IMG/VR virus record: IMGVR_UViG_3300007760_000019
Location: 1 to 54,595 of that record
DNA: 54,595 bases
Source of the DNA: a virus
Reading direction: 5' to 3' (one strand)
The notes beneath the pieces were generated by a model, which did not search any database, was not told the origin of the DNA, and saw nothing but the letters and a program-made list of their open reading frames with translations. The position numbers were made by a program, and so were the translations under genes. Positions 22,297 to 29,678 of the stretch are shown here, in pieces. Each line of letters opens with the position of its first letter. Position 1 is the first letter of the stretch.

Positions 22297-23568
22297 TTAA
22301 TTCTTTATTTCTTTAACTGCATTTTTAACTGCATCAATCAATTGCTGGCCAGCTGGGGATGCTGATATCATGTCCCAATCATCTTCTGGGGGTACATCTT
22401 CCATTACCACTTTTAGTGCTGCATCGGCCATCTGTTTGACACCTTCGAAGATCTTTTTCTGTAGTGGCGTTTTTGATTGCATAAAGACAATTTGTTCCAC
22501 ATGTTTAATAAGCTCTTCTTCATTTACTTCCTCCGGAAGTTCAGGTGACTCACCGTCTTCTCCTTTTGGAATTTTCTTTCCCTTAGCTTCTAAAACCGCA
22601 AGGGCCATAGCATTCTTTGTATCCGGATCTTTAAGCATCTTATCAACATTAGCCTGAAGCTCTTTGCCTAAAGCAGCAATGCCACCACCACCAATATCTA
22701 AACCACTAGAGTTTGCCTTATCTATTGCAGCCTTAAATGCCGGCGCATCCTCAGCCCTATACAGGCCATCCAGTATTGCAAACTTTGCCCGGGCATCATT
22801 CATAGTATCTTCGATAATCTCTATCTTTGCCTTGACAAGATTCATAGCATCTGACTCTATTTTGTCCAGGATCCCTAGCTCATCTAAGTAACCTTCCATA
22901 CCTGTCTCTAAATCGCCACCCTTGGACTCTTTATCTTCCTCAGCCTCAAGCAGTACTGCTCCATCCGGGGCATGGTGTGCAATGAAGAAAAGTTTTGCCA
23001 ATGCTTTTAGTGTGCCTCCTATTACCCCCGGGTCGTCAGGCTCTTTATCTGGTTCATTACCACCAACAAGTGCACTTGCCATTGTCATATCAAACCCAGC
23101 ATCTTGAAGATACTCAACTGCAGCTGGTGTATTTGATATCCCTTTTGCCACCAAGCCAGCACCTAAAAATCCAGCTGGGTTTAGCATAAATCCTACCAAC
23201 GCAGTATCACCACTTTCCAAGGCTTTATTAATGGGCTCCATTACCTTAGAATATTCTTGATCAATTTTATTCTTGCGCTGGCCCCAGGCAGCATGTTGCT
23301 TCTCCATTTTATCAGGATCAAATGTAGTTAATAGTTCAAGATTTAAGACCACAGAGCTTGTAATATCCTTTACAGCAACCTTAGCAACCTTAAAAACATT
23401 TGCAAATGGTGCAACCCAAGTATCATAAGCCTCTTCAGGTGACATCCAGCTAGGGCCGCCCCATTCAAAAAGCATTGACTTAGATCGGTACTGGCGATCT
23501 TCTCTTATTATATTCCGAACCCACCTACGTACCTGTTCTTCATTTTGTCTCTTAACGGTTTTATTCAT
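22297..23568 (-). CDS. Tag-bearing internal virion protein
   Basis: A 423-residue protein whose N-terminus carries the tag EEQVRRWVRNIIREDRQ (10-26), followed by the putative processing site SMLFE-W (31-36). The body is long-helical with Gly/Ala hydrophobic patches (FMLNPAGFLGAGLVAKGI) and acidic repeats. Such a layout suggests a head core or internal protein. No enzyme motif is seen. It overlaps the next gene upstream by eight bases. Confidence 0.7.
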   Translation of the reverse strand: MNKTVKRQNEEQVRRWVRNIIREDRQYRSKSMLFEWGGPSWMSPEEAYDTWVAPFANVFKVAKVAVKDITSSVVLNLELLTTFDPDKMEKQHAAWGQRKNKIDQEYSKVMEPINKALESGDTALVGFMLNPAGFLGAGLVAKGISNTPAAVEYLQDAGFDMTMASALVGGNEPDKEPDDPGVIGGTLKALAKLFFIAHHAPDGAVLLEAEEDKESKGGDLETGMEGYLDELGILDKIESDAMNLVKAKIEIIEDTMNDARAKFAILDGLYRAEDAPAFKAAIDKANSSGLDIGGGGIAALGKELQANVDKMLKDPDTKNAMALAVLEAKGKKIPKGEDGESPELPEEVNEEELIKHVEQIVFMQSKTPLQKKIFEGVKQMADAALKVVMEDVPPEDDWDMISASPAGQQLIDAVKNAVKEIKN

Positions 23569-23803
23569 ATTCTGGTAACCTCAACCTTATGCCTGTCATA
23601 TCTTCATAAATATCAATTACGACCTGCTCAAAATCATTCAATGACTGTTTTTTTGTCTTTGGGTCTCGTGTTGAAAAGTTTTTCCTCATTTTAGAAGGTA
23701 TGGACAACAATAAGTATTTCTTAACTGGCATCCAATCCTTTTCTTTCGAGCCAGAACCGGCAATAAGTGCTAGTTCATCGATTATTTTTTTAGGAATATC
23801 CAT
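23561..23803 (-). CDS. Small helical protein
   Basis: An 80-residue product with MPVKKYLLLSIPSKMRKNFS and FEQVVIDIYEDMTGIRLRLP. It is mainly helical, no family recognised. It overlaps the virion-type gene downstream and faces a divergent plus-strand gene. An 8-base TATAAATA lies on the minus strand at 23864-23857. Confidence 0.6.
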   Translation of the reverse strand: MDIPKKIIDELALIAGSGSKEKDWMPVKKYLLLSIPSKMRKNFSTRDPKTKKQSLNDFEQVVIDIYEDMTGIRLRLPEYE

Positions 23804-23888
23804 TACACCCTTTTCGTGTACAATAATAACCTATAGATATTTACCTGTAACGGCGATATTTATAGATTGAAATGGAACGAGGTTACAA
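23804..23888. promoter_or_regulatory. Divergent intergenic region
   Basis: These 85 bases separate the only minus/plus divergence in the window. The minus strand has TATAAATA (23864-23857), identical to the T4 late-promoter consensus. The plus strand has TTCGTGTACA (23813-23822), like the window's upstream box, but no TATAAT at the expected 16-base distance. Promoter roles are therefore likely but not resolved. Confidence 0.4.
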
Positions 23889-24506
23889 ATGAAAATCGGT
23901 TTAGTCCCAGTATCAGCAAAGCCATACCATGCAGGCCATCATGCCCTAGTATCAATGGCTGCAGGAGAAAATGACAAAGTTATTCTATTTGTCTCCACGT
24001 CTGATAGAAAGCGCAAAGGTCAGTTTCCTATTTTGGGTGCTGACATGGTCAAGGTCTGGCAAGAAGAACTTGAAGGTATCATGCCACCCAATGTTGAAAT
24101 TGAGTACGGGGGCTCACCGGTCAGAAAAGTATGGGATGCATTAGGGACTGCTAGCGAAGATCTGGATAACCAGGACACATATGTTGTCTATTCTGATCCC
24201 GTCGATACAGCACAAAACTATCCTGAAGCTAGCCTTGAAAAATATTGTAACGACCTAAGGGCATCAGGACAGTGTGTACTTGCGGCAGAAGAAAATCCGG
24301 GAGCATTTACTCGTGGAGAAGGAACACCTAACATTAGCGGTACTGCAGTTAGGGAAATGTTGGAAGCAGGAGACTTTCAAGGATTTGCAGCAGCAATGCC
24401 CGCGGGGGTAAACAGTCAAAATATTTTTAATATTCTTACCCAAAAAACTTCTCAAAATGAATCCTTACTACGTAGCCTTATAAGGGAAACAATTCTATCT
24501 GGTTGA
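23889..24506 (+). CDS. HxGH nucleotidyltransferase with C-terminal tag
   Basis: A 205-residue cytidylyltransferase/NMN-adenylyltransferase-like protein. It has the nucleotide-binding motif YHAGHHALV (the HxGH signature, residues 18-26) and the later ISGTAVREMLEAGD block, which matches the ISxTxxR element that binds the ATP phosphates. The partner substrate (nicotinamide or pantetheine phosphate, or sugar phosphate) cannot be told. Unusually the protein ends in NESLLRSLIRETILSG, the same amphipathic tag found at the N-termini of neighbouring proteins, here at the C-terminus. It is one of only three plus-strand genes. Confidence 0.8.
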   Translation: MKIGLVPVSAKPYHAGHHALVSMAAGENDKVILFVSTSDRKRKGQFPILGADMVKVWQEELEGIMPPNVEIEYGGSPVRKVWDALGTASEDLDNQDTYVVYSDPVDTAQNYPEASLEKYCNDLRASGQCVLAAEENPGAFTRGEGTPNISGTAVREMLEAGDFQGFAAAMPAGVNSQNIFNILTQKTSQNESLLRSLIRETILSG

Positions 24507-24609
24507 GAATCAGAGAAGAGCAGAATCCAAGATTATACGTAAACCGCTATAAGAAGTTAACAGAAAAACTTTTTAACTGGTATAGGTATTTTATGGAGGC
24601 TGTAATCTT

Positions 24610-25215
24610 TTGCCGAAAATCTGTGCCAACGCTGCACTCTTACTCCTGGCCCTTTTAGCAGGATGCGTTGCCCATGTACAAGACACTAGCCCCGATGATG
24701 ATGACGATGATACACCTGCTTTAATTACCTGGACAGATTGCGGTGGCAATCCTGGTGATAAAGCATGTGATTTTACGTTTACAGATCAACATGAAAATGA
24801 GTGGAGACTTTATGACCATTACGGTACAGTAATGGTATTGGATTTTTCTACGATGTGGTGTGGGGTTTGTCAAAATATTGCCCCGCTAGCGCAACCACAC
24901 CAAGATGATTATACATCAGCAGGCCATGATTTCTTATGGGTTACGGTATTAGTTGATGAAATGACATGGGGGGAGCCTCCTAGTCTACAAGATATTCAAG
25001 ACTGGGCTGATATCAATGGAATGTCAACTTCCCCTGTTTTAGCCGGTGACCGAACAATTATTGATACTACCGCGGTGGATGGATATCCCATCTCATCCTG
25101 GCCGACGCTTATTGTTGTCGATGAAACCCTAACAATTCATAATGGACTTCGCGGATGGAACGAATCAACGGTTCTTCGATGGGTCGACGAGGTGCTGGGC
25201 ATCTCCGAAAACTAG
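24610..25215 (+). CDS. Thioredoxin-fold lipoprotein
   Basis: A 201-residue protein starting at TTG behind GGAGG. Its lipobox LLAGC (acylated Cys19) is followed by an Asp-rich linker (PDDDDDDTPA), then a thioredoxin/TlpA-like domain with active site WCGVC and the cis-Pro strand SSWPTLIVVDE. It would be anchored in the host envelope and act in thiol-disulfide exchange. Asp-rich lipoprotein linkers of this sort are common in Myxococcota, so it looks host-derived. No tag and no phage-type partner. Confidence 0.8.
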   Translation: MPKICANAALLLLALLAGCVAHVQDTSPDDDDDDTPALITWTDCGGNPGDKACDFTFTDQHENEWRLYDHYGTVMVLDFSTMWCGVCQNIAPLAQPHQDDYTSAGHDFLWVTVLVDEMTWGEPPSLQDIQDWADINGMSTSPVLAGDRTIIDTTAVDGYPISSWPTLIVVDETLTIHNGLRGWNESTVLRWVDEVLGISEN

Positions 25216-26219
25216 TCTTAACACCACTTTTATTACTTTGGGTGGGGGTATCAGCGTGTACCCAAGACTATGCGATCCATGCACCAGTAGAATATGTCGA
25301 GGTCATTGTAGAGGTTGAAGTACCGGTAGAAACCGAAGTTGAAGTTGACGTGCCCGCGGGGGATGTCTGGGTCGATCATTTTTTCCAACCTACCTCTGTT
25401 AATGGCGTTGATGTTTTATGGGTTATTGATACATCTGGTTCTATGAATAGTTTTCAAGATGAACTGTTGGCAGGGATTGAAGCAATGCTGAATAATCTTC
25501 CACCCTCTGGGTGGAGATTAAATATGATCTCTAATTCGCCAGATAAAGCAACCATTGATCAACAATTTCCCCTCGTTCCTGGGGACGGATTCGTTGAAGC
25601 CGAGGCTATGTATAATGCCATGTCTATAGGACATCAGGAGGAAGGGTTTGATGCAACATATGAATATATTATAAACAACCCCTACGCCTCTACATGGATG
25701 CGACATGATGCTGCACTATTGGTTGTGTTGGTATCTGATGAGGAAGATCAAAGTAACTTTCATTTTCCGGTTGTTGACGATTTTGTTTGGTGGTATGGTA
25801 GCCTAAGATCTTCGGTATTTCTTGCATCAATAATCCACCTTGACCCAAGTATGTCGCTATGTAACTCATCAACACATAATGCTGGATACCGGTATGAAGA
25901 TGCCACAACACAATTTTCTGGCACTGTCGTTGATATTTGTGCAGCTGATTGGGCACCAGGTGTTGCCGATGCATCAAATCAAGTTGAACCATTTGAAGAA
26001 TGGGAACTTACATGGATACCATTAGTAGACAGCATCGTAGTATTTATTGATGGAGTGCCAGACCCTGAATGGACTTACGATGCCGCAACAAACTCAGTGT
26101 TGTTTACGGTCATTCCTCCCGGGGGTTCCTTGGTCGAAATAGGTTATATCATCGATCCAAGCTTTGTAGATACTGGTGATACTGGTGATGATGATGACTC
26201 TGGGGATACTGGCAGCTAG
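25179..26219 (+). CDS. VWA-domain lipoprotein
   Basis: About 346 residues starting MGRRGAGHLRK, with a lipoprotein signal ending GVSAC and a Val/Glu repeat spacer (VEVIVEVEVPVETEVEVDVP). A von Willebrand A domain follows with the MIDAS motif DTSGSM. It ends in an Asp-Thr-Gly repeat tail (DTGDTGDDDDSGDTGS). VWA domains bind protein ligands through a metal; here it would lie on the host surface or periplasmic side. The chosen start overlaps the previous gene by 37 bases. It strongly resembles Myxococcota surface lipoproteins. Confidence 0.75.
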   Translation: MGRRGAGHLRKLVLTPLLLLWVGVSACTQDYAIHAPVEYVEVIVEVEVPVETEVEVDVPAGDVWVDHFFQPTSVNGVDVLWVIDTSGSMNSFQDELLAGIEAMLNNLPPSGWRLNMISNSPDKATIDQQFPLVPGDGFVEAEAMYNAMSIGHQEEGFDATYEYIINNPYASTWMRHDAALLVVLVSDEEDQSNFHFPVVDDFVWWYGSLRSSVFLASIIHLDPSMSLCNSSTHNAGYRYEDATTQFSGTVVDICAADWAPGVADASNQVEPFEEWELTWIPLVDSIVVFIDGVPDPEWTYDAATNSVLFTVIPPGGSLVEIGYIIDPSFVDTGDTGDDDDSGDTGS

Positions 26220-27052
26220 TTTTGGCTAGCCCATTCTTCTTCGTCATAAGGATCATGAGTACGAATTGTGCCACGATATCTTGTTGTGATGGGTGCTAGC
26301 TCTGACGTTACTATATCATTTTCCACATCATACACATATTCTATTGGGATGAAGTCAAAATGACCGCCATCCTGACTATCGTCATTCCAGTTGTCATTAA
26401 AGTTATTATAGAAATCTTGAACTGCAAACCAGTCACGAGTAACTAAGATATTCTCGAAATTGGTTTGAGCATTTGAACTAAAGTTAAATGAACCTGTAAA
26501 AACAGATCCGGTGCCATCTTCTCTATACTCAACGATATATTTGTTGTGGTGGATTGTACTACCCTTATATGCATAGCTTATTTCACCACTACCATTATAT
26601 TCTAGCTCAACCTTTCCATTGCGCGGTGGATCGTTTGGACACTTACCTGGCTTACAGTCGCATATTACAAGTTCATAACTACCATCTTCATTGAGCTGTG
26701 GTACTTTATCTTGTTTCGTTGGAACCCCTGCATCCTGTAAGAGGCGCACTATCATTTTGGCCTGGGCACTACTACGGTTATTATCAATGATAACCCTTAC
26801 AGTACAACCCCTATTAACATGTGCATTAATCAGCGCCTGAGCTAATCTTCTAACTGTGAAAGCATATGCAGCCAATAAAATTGTTGATCCATCAGGGCAC
26901 CTATCAACAAATCCGATTGCATGATTAATTGCTGGGGTATCTTGTCTAGAAAAATGACACCATGTGTTTCGATCAGGTTCTGGACATGGTTCAGGTTCTG
27001 GACACCTGGACATAACATACCGTTGCCACCAGGTTGCTCTTCGTTTCCCCAT
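26216..27052 (-). CDS. Phospholipase D-like (single HKD) protein
   Basis: A 278-residue protein of the PLD superfamily. The catalytic element is IHHNKYIVE followed by SVFTGSFNFSSNAQTNFEN, i.e. one HxK motif and the conserved GSxNxS block, as in single-motif nucleases that dimerise. The N-terminus contains CPEPEPCPEPD and no typical signal. Activity could be on nucleic acid or lipid. It overlaps the plus-strand VWA gene tail-to-tail by four bases, and its start shares a base with the upstream TAA. Confidence 0.8.
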   Translation of the reverse strand: MGKRRATWWQRYVMSRCPEPEPCPEPDRNTWCHFSRQDTPAINHAIGFVDRCPDGSTILLAAYAFTVRRLAQALINAHVNRGCTVRVIIDNNRSSAQAKMIVRLLQDAGVPTKQDKVPQLNEDGSYELVICDCKPGKCPNDPPRNGKVELEYNGSGEISYAYKGSTIHHNKYIVEYREDGTGSVFTGSFNFSSNAQTNFENILVTRDWFAVQDFYNNFNDNWNDDSQDGGHFDFIPIEYVYDVENDIVTSELAPITTRYRGTIRTHDPYDEEEWASQN

Positions 27053-27156
27053 TATCTTGGCCCATCGATTTTGAAGTTTTTAAGAATGTGACGAAGTATC
27101 AAAGCAGCTACAACCAGCATGCCGACAGATGCACCAACAAATATTGCTAGTTCCAT
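27052..27156 (-). CDS. Microprotein, 34 residues, single membrane helix
   Basis: A very short frame, MELAIFVGASVGMLVVAALI followed by LRHILKNFKIDGPR, forms one membrane helix with a basic cytoplasmic tail. Both junctions are exact one-base TAATG overlaps with the genes on either side, and AGAGGT precedes the ATG. The tight joins argue that it is translated. Function unknown; a role in membrane disruption or anchoring is possible. Confidence 0.6.
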   Translation of the reverse strand: MELAIFVGASVGMLVVAALILRHILKNFKIDGPR

Positions 27157-27386
27157 TATTTATACCTCTTTCCATCTGCTGCAGTATGGTATCCACCATG
27201 ACCTTTTTTCAATACACAAATATTATATTCTCTGTCTTTGGAGTATTTAGCAGTTAGACTCATTGATTCTTTACATTGATCTAAACAGTGTGCACATTGT
27301 TGTTCACTCTTAGGAATAAAAGAAAGTACAGTTATTAGTAAGCCACCAACTATCATGGCTGTTATTGCTACCCATATAACTGACAT
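27156..27386 (-). CDS. Small membrane protein with Cys-rich tail
   Basis: A 76-residue product with an N-terminal membrane helix (VIWVAITAMIVGGLLITVLS). A 50-residue tail follows with QCAHCLDQC and NICVLKKGHGGYHTA, four or more cysteines and two histidines that could bind zinc. It is coupled to the microprotein gene downstream. No family recognised. Confidence 0.6.
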   Translation of the reverse strand: MSVIWVAITAMIVGGLLITVLSFIPKSEQQCAHCLDQCKESMSLTAKYSKDREYNICVLKKGHGGYHTAADGKRYK

Positions 27387-27395
27387 ACAATTCTC

Positions 27396-27689
27396 CTATA
27401 CCGACATTGTATCGATGATGTTCCTGCGTTGGTACATCATGGTGTGGAAGGCCCTTAGTACTTTCTTTGATATTGCTATCACTGCCTTCTCATGTTCCTT
27501 ACCCTTGAACTCACCTTTGATAGCTTCACTGACTATCTTTTCCACTTCCTTCTTGAAGCCGGGAGCTCTTAGCTGTTTATCAAATTGCTTACGAGCAATC
27601 TTCTCAATTTCTTTCTTATCAGTCTTTGTAAGCTCCTCGGTAAGGAGGGATTCAATATATCTTCTAAGAAGTTTTTTATTGCCTAACAT
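27396..27689 (-). CDS. Tag-bearing conserved-type virion protein
   Basis: A 97-residue product starting MLGNKKLLRRYIESLLTEEL: the tag runs straight into a likely processing site, SLLTE-E (14-18). The rest is basic-helical (KEIEKIARKQFDKQLRAPGF, KVLRAFHTMMYQRRNIIDTM). I have the impression of similar sequences in T4-like marine phages, but no function is assigned. It lies next to the two tagged nucleases. Confidence 0.7.
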   Translation of the reverse strand: MLGNKKLLRRYIESLLTEELTKTDKKEIEKIARKQFDKQLRAPGFKKEVEKIVSEAIKGEFKGKEHEKAVIAISKKVLRAFHTMMYQRRNIIDTMSV

Positions 27690-27704
27690 TTGTGATATAT
27701 CCTT

Positions 27705-28859
27705 TTATGCTATACATTTTCCTGCCAATGTGAGTACGTCTTCAGGGTCGTCGAGGCTAAAGGTGGATTTAGGGATTTGATTATAGTTCAAACTAAGTGT
27801 AGCTCGAAGAACCATATTTCTCGAATTCATAATCTGAACCTTTATTGTCGGCGTCGGTAATGAAGCAATTGCATCACTAAAGCTTAAAGTTTCCAACCCT
27901 AATGGATTATTACCTATATGATATAGACCCTTATTCAAAATTTGAATATACTCAGCTTTCTTTTCAAGATAATAATCCACAAGAATATTTGGTGTAATTT
28001 CTATCTTGGGTGCGCTTTGACTAATGAGGGTTTTTCTCTTTATAATACGGTATTGATCTATTGACATTTGTGTTGAGAATATACCACCTCGGAATCCTTT
28101 ACCATTGTTAATATATTTTGCCCATCCATCATTTAACTTATTCATCCATGCTCTAATTCCAGGATCATTAAAGCGTATTGCCCTATTAAGAAGCCTCGAA
28201 ATCATTAATGCATTTTTCTTAGACCTTGACGCTTTGGATGGGCTAAACGGATACATTTTTGCATTATATGAATAGCGTAGCGTCGGCTCCCCAAACTTTC
28301 CACCCTTCGCTTTAAGTTCAAATCCAAGTTCTCCTTGGCATGTTGCTACAACATCAGTATATCTTGGATCTGTTCCCTGTATTACGGTGATCCCCGCGGA
28401 CTGGAGTACCTTTACCGTATCCTCTTCATACTTGTATCCACCACCACGTTGGCCGCCTGCGGCGAGGGCGGCAAAAATAATGTTCTTTGTCTGAACCTCT
28501 CCGTTCTGGTCAGTGCCTGAAACCTCATATGTATTATATGTTCCTGAAATATTCATGCTCATATTTTGTACGGTGACGGTCGCCGGGTCTAAGTTAAAAA
28601 CAGTAGTAACAAGGTCTTTTGCTTTTGTTTTAAGTTCCGTATCGCTTTGGCTATGTGTGTCTTTAGTATGAATCCGAAAGTGTGCAGGAACCCCAGATTT
28701 AGTACCAACACCCGTATATTTTACCCCACTAGGGGTTTTAATATCTTTAATTCCCACCTGTGGAGCAGTAGCTTGAATTAAGCGAGCATCTGATGCCCCT
28801 GATTCTGTTAAGAGTAACTCCCGAATCCATTCTCGTAACAACTTCTCACTCATCATCAT
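27705..28859 (-). CDS. Tag-bearing PD-(D/E)XK nuclease-like protein
   Basis: A 384-residue protein. The first 20 residues, MMMSEKLLREWIRELLLTES, are the virion tag with a probable cut at LLLTE-S. The body contains a PD-(D/E)XK core: acidic helix YKYEEDTVKVL (E145), DPRYTDVVATC (D169) and LGFELKAKGG (E181-x-K183). The C-terminal region (GLYHIGNNPLGLE, PTIKVQIMNSR) is shared with the next gene, so the two are paralogues. I infer a nuclease packaged in the head and injected with DNA. Its target is unknown. Confidence 0.7.
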   Translation of the reverse strand: MMMSEKLLREWIRELLLTESGASDARLIQATAPQVGIKDIKTPSGVKYTGVGTKSGVPAHFRIHTKDTHSQSDTELKTKAKDLVTTVFNLDPATVTVQNMSMNISGTYNTYEVSGTDQNGEVQTKNIIFAALAAGGQRGGGYKYEEDTVKVLQSAGITVIQGTDPRYTDVVATCQGELGFELKAKGGKFGEPTLRYSYNAKMYPFSPSKASRSKKNALMISRLLNRAIRFNDPGIRAWMNKLNDGWAKYINNGKGFRGGIFSTQMSIDQYRIIKRKTLISQSAPKIEITPNILVDYYLEKKAEYIQILNKGLYHIGNNPLGLETLSFSDAIASLPTPTIKVQIMNSRNMVLRATLSLNYNQIPKSTFSLDDPEDVLTLAGKCIA

Positions 28860-29677
28860 ATTCCTATTAAGAAACTTAGATCTGCCTCGAGATCAACCGT
28901 TGATGGTGATAAACCAGATAAGACTAGCCCATTATTCCATGAGATTGATGATCGTTTATTAGCAACCTTAGGATCTGCTGCCTTTTCAGGATCTGCACTA
29001 TGGTAAGCAGTTACACCTGCACTTGACCCACCCCACTTAAGCCGAGACCTAACCTGGACCTTGGCAGGAGCAAACTGCGGAACGCCTAATCCTAATGGGT
29101 CTGAGTCTAGATAGTAGAACCCATATCCTTCCCCTACCTGGATATAGTGTACACCCTTTTGGATATAGTTTGCATAGATCGCATCGGGTGTTACATCCAC
29201 CTTCATTAATTCAAAGGAAAAATCTGGATTCTCATTTCGAAAATCCCAATACTCTTGATTAGTTACGGACATTGGAAGCTTAGGCGACCCAAAATATGCC
29301 ATAAACTCTTCCATATGCTCCTGAACCCCGGGGCCACTAAGGATGAAATCATCAATCAAGCCTATATCATCGTAGAACTCAGTAATAGCGTCTGTTGATC
29401 CCCAATTCCACTTTCCTCCACCATGATACCTGCAATTCTTTTGACCCGCAAATACGTTTGGACTTAGCTTTGCTTCAATTCCATGTTCTCTACCAGATGA
29501 ATCAATAAATACCAGGTCTGCGCCATGGCCAGCACCTGCTGTTGCCTGTGATGGTCCGAGATCAGCAGATGCTAGCATTGCCTGTAGCTTGGCCTCATAC
29601 TCAAATCCGCCCTTGGCAAATGCCATTTCCGAAAGTAGTTTTTCTCTAATCCATTCTCTTAATAGTTGTTCTTTCAT
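28856..29677 (-). CDS. Tag-bearing PD-(D/E)XK nuclease-like protein (paralogue)
   Basis: A 273-residue protein starting MKEQLLREWIREKLLSE followed by MAFAKGG, the clearest tag-plus-cut site in the window (KLLSE-M, 13-17). The nuclease core follows at once: GFEYEAKLQAML, HGADLVFIDS (D54) and HGIEAKLSP (E68-x-K70). The C-terminal half shares the YIQKGVHYIQ...DPLGLG...KVQVRSR pattern with the previous gene. It overlaps that gene by four bases, forming a tandem pair. Confidence 0.75.
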   Translation of the reverse strand: MKEQLLREWIREKLLSEMAFAKGGFEYEAKLQAMLASADLGPSQATAGAGHGADLVFIDSSGREHGIEAKLSPNVFAGQKNCRYHGGGKWNWGSTDAITEFYDDIGLIDDFILSGPGVQEHMEEFMAYFGSPKLPMSVTNQEYWDFRNENPDFSFELMKVDVTPDAIYANYIQKGVHYIQVGEGYGFYYLDSDPLGLGVPQFAPAKVQVRSRLKWGGSSAGVTAYHSADPEKAADPKVANKRSSISWNNGLVLSGLSPSTVDLEADLSFLIGI

Positions 29678-29678
29678 A

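Noticed and set aside
23813-23844. Plus-strand TTCGTGTACA as a promoter for the nucleotidyltransferase gene
   Set aside because: No TATAAT-like box lies 16 bases downstream; the sequence there is ATTTAC. It is listed only as part of the divergent region.
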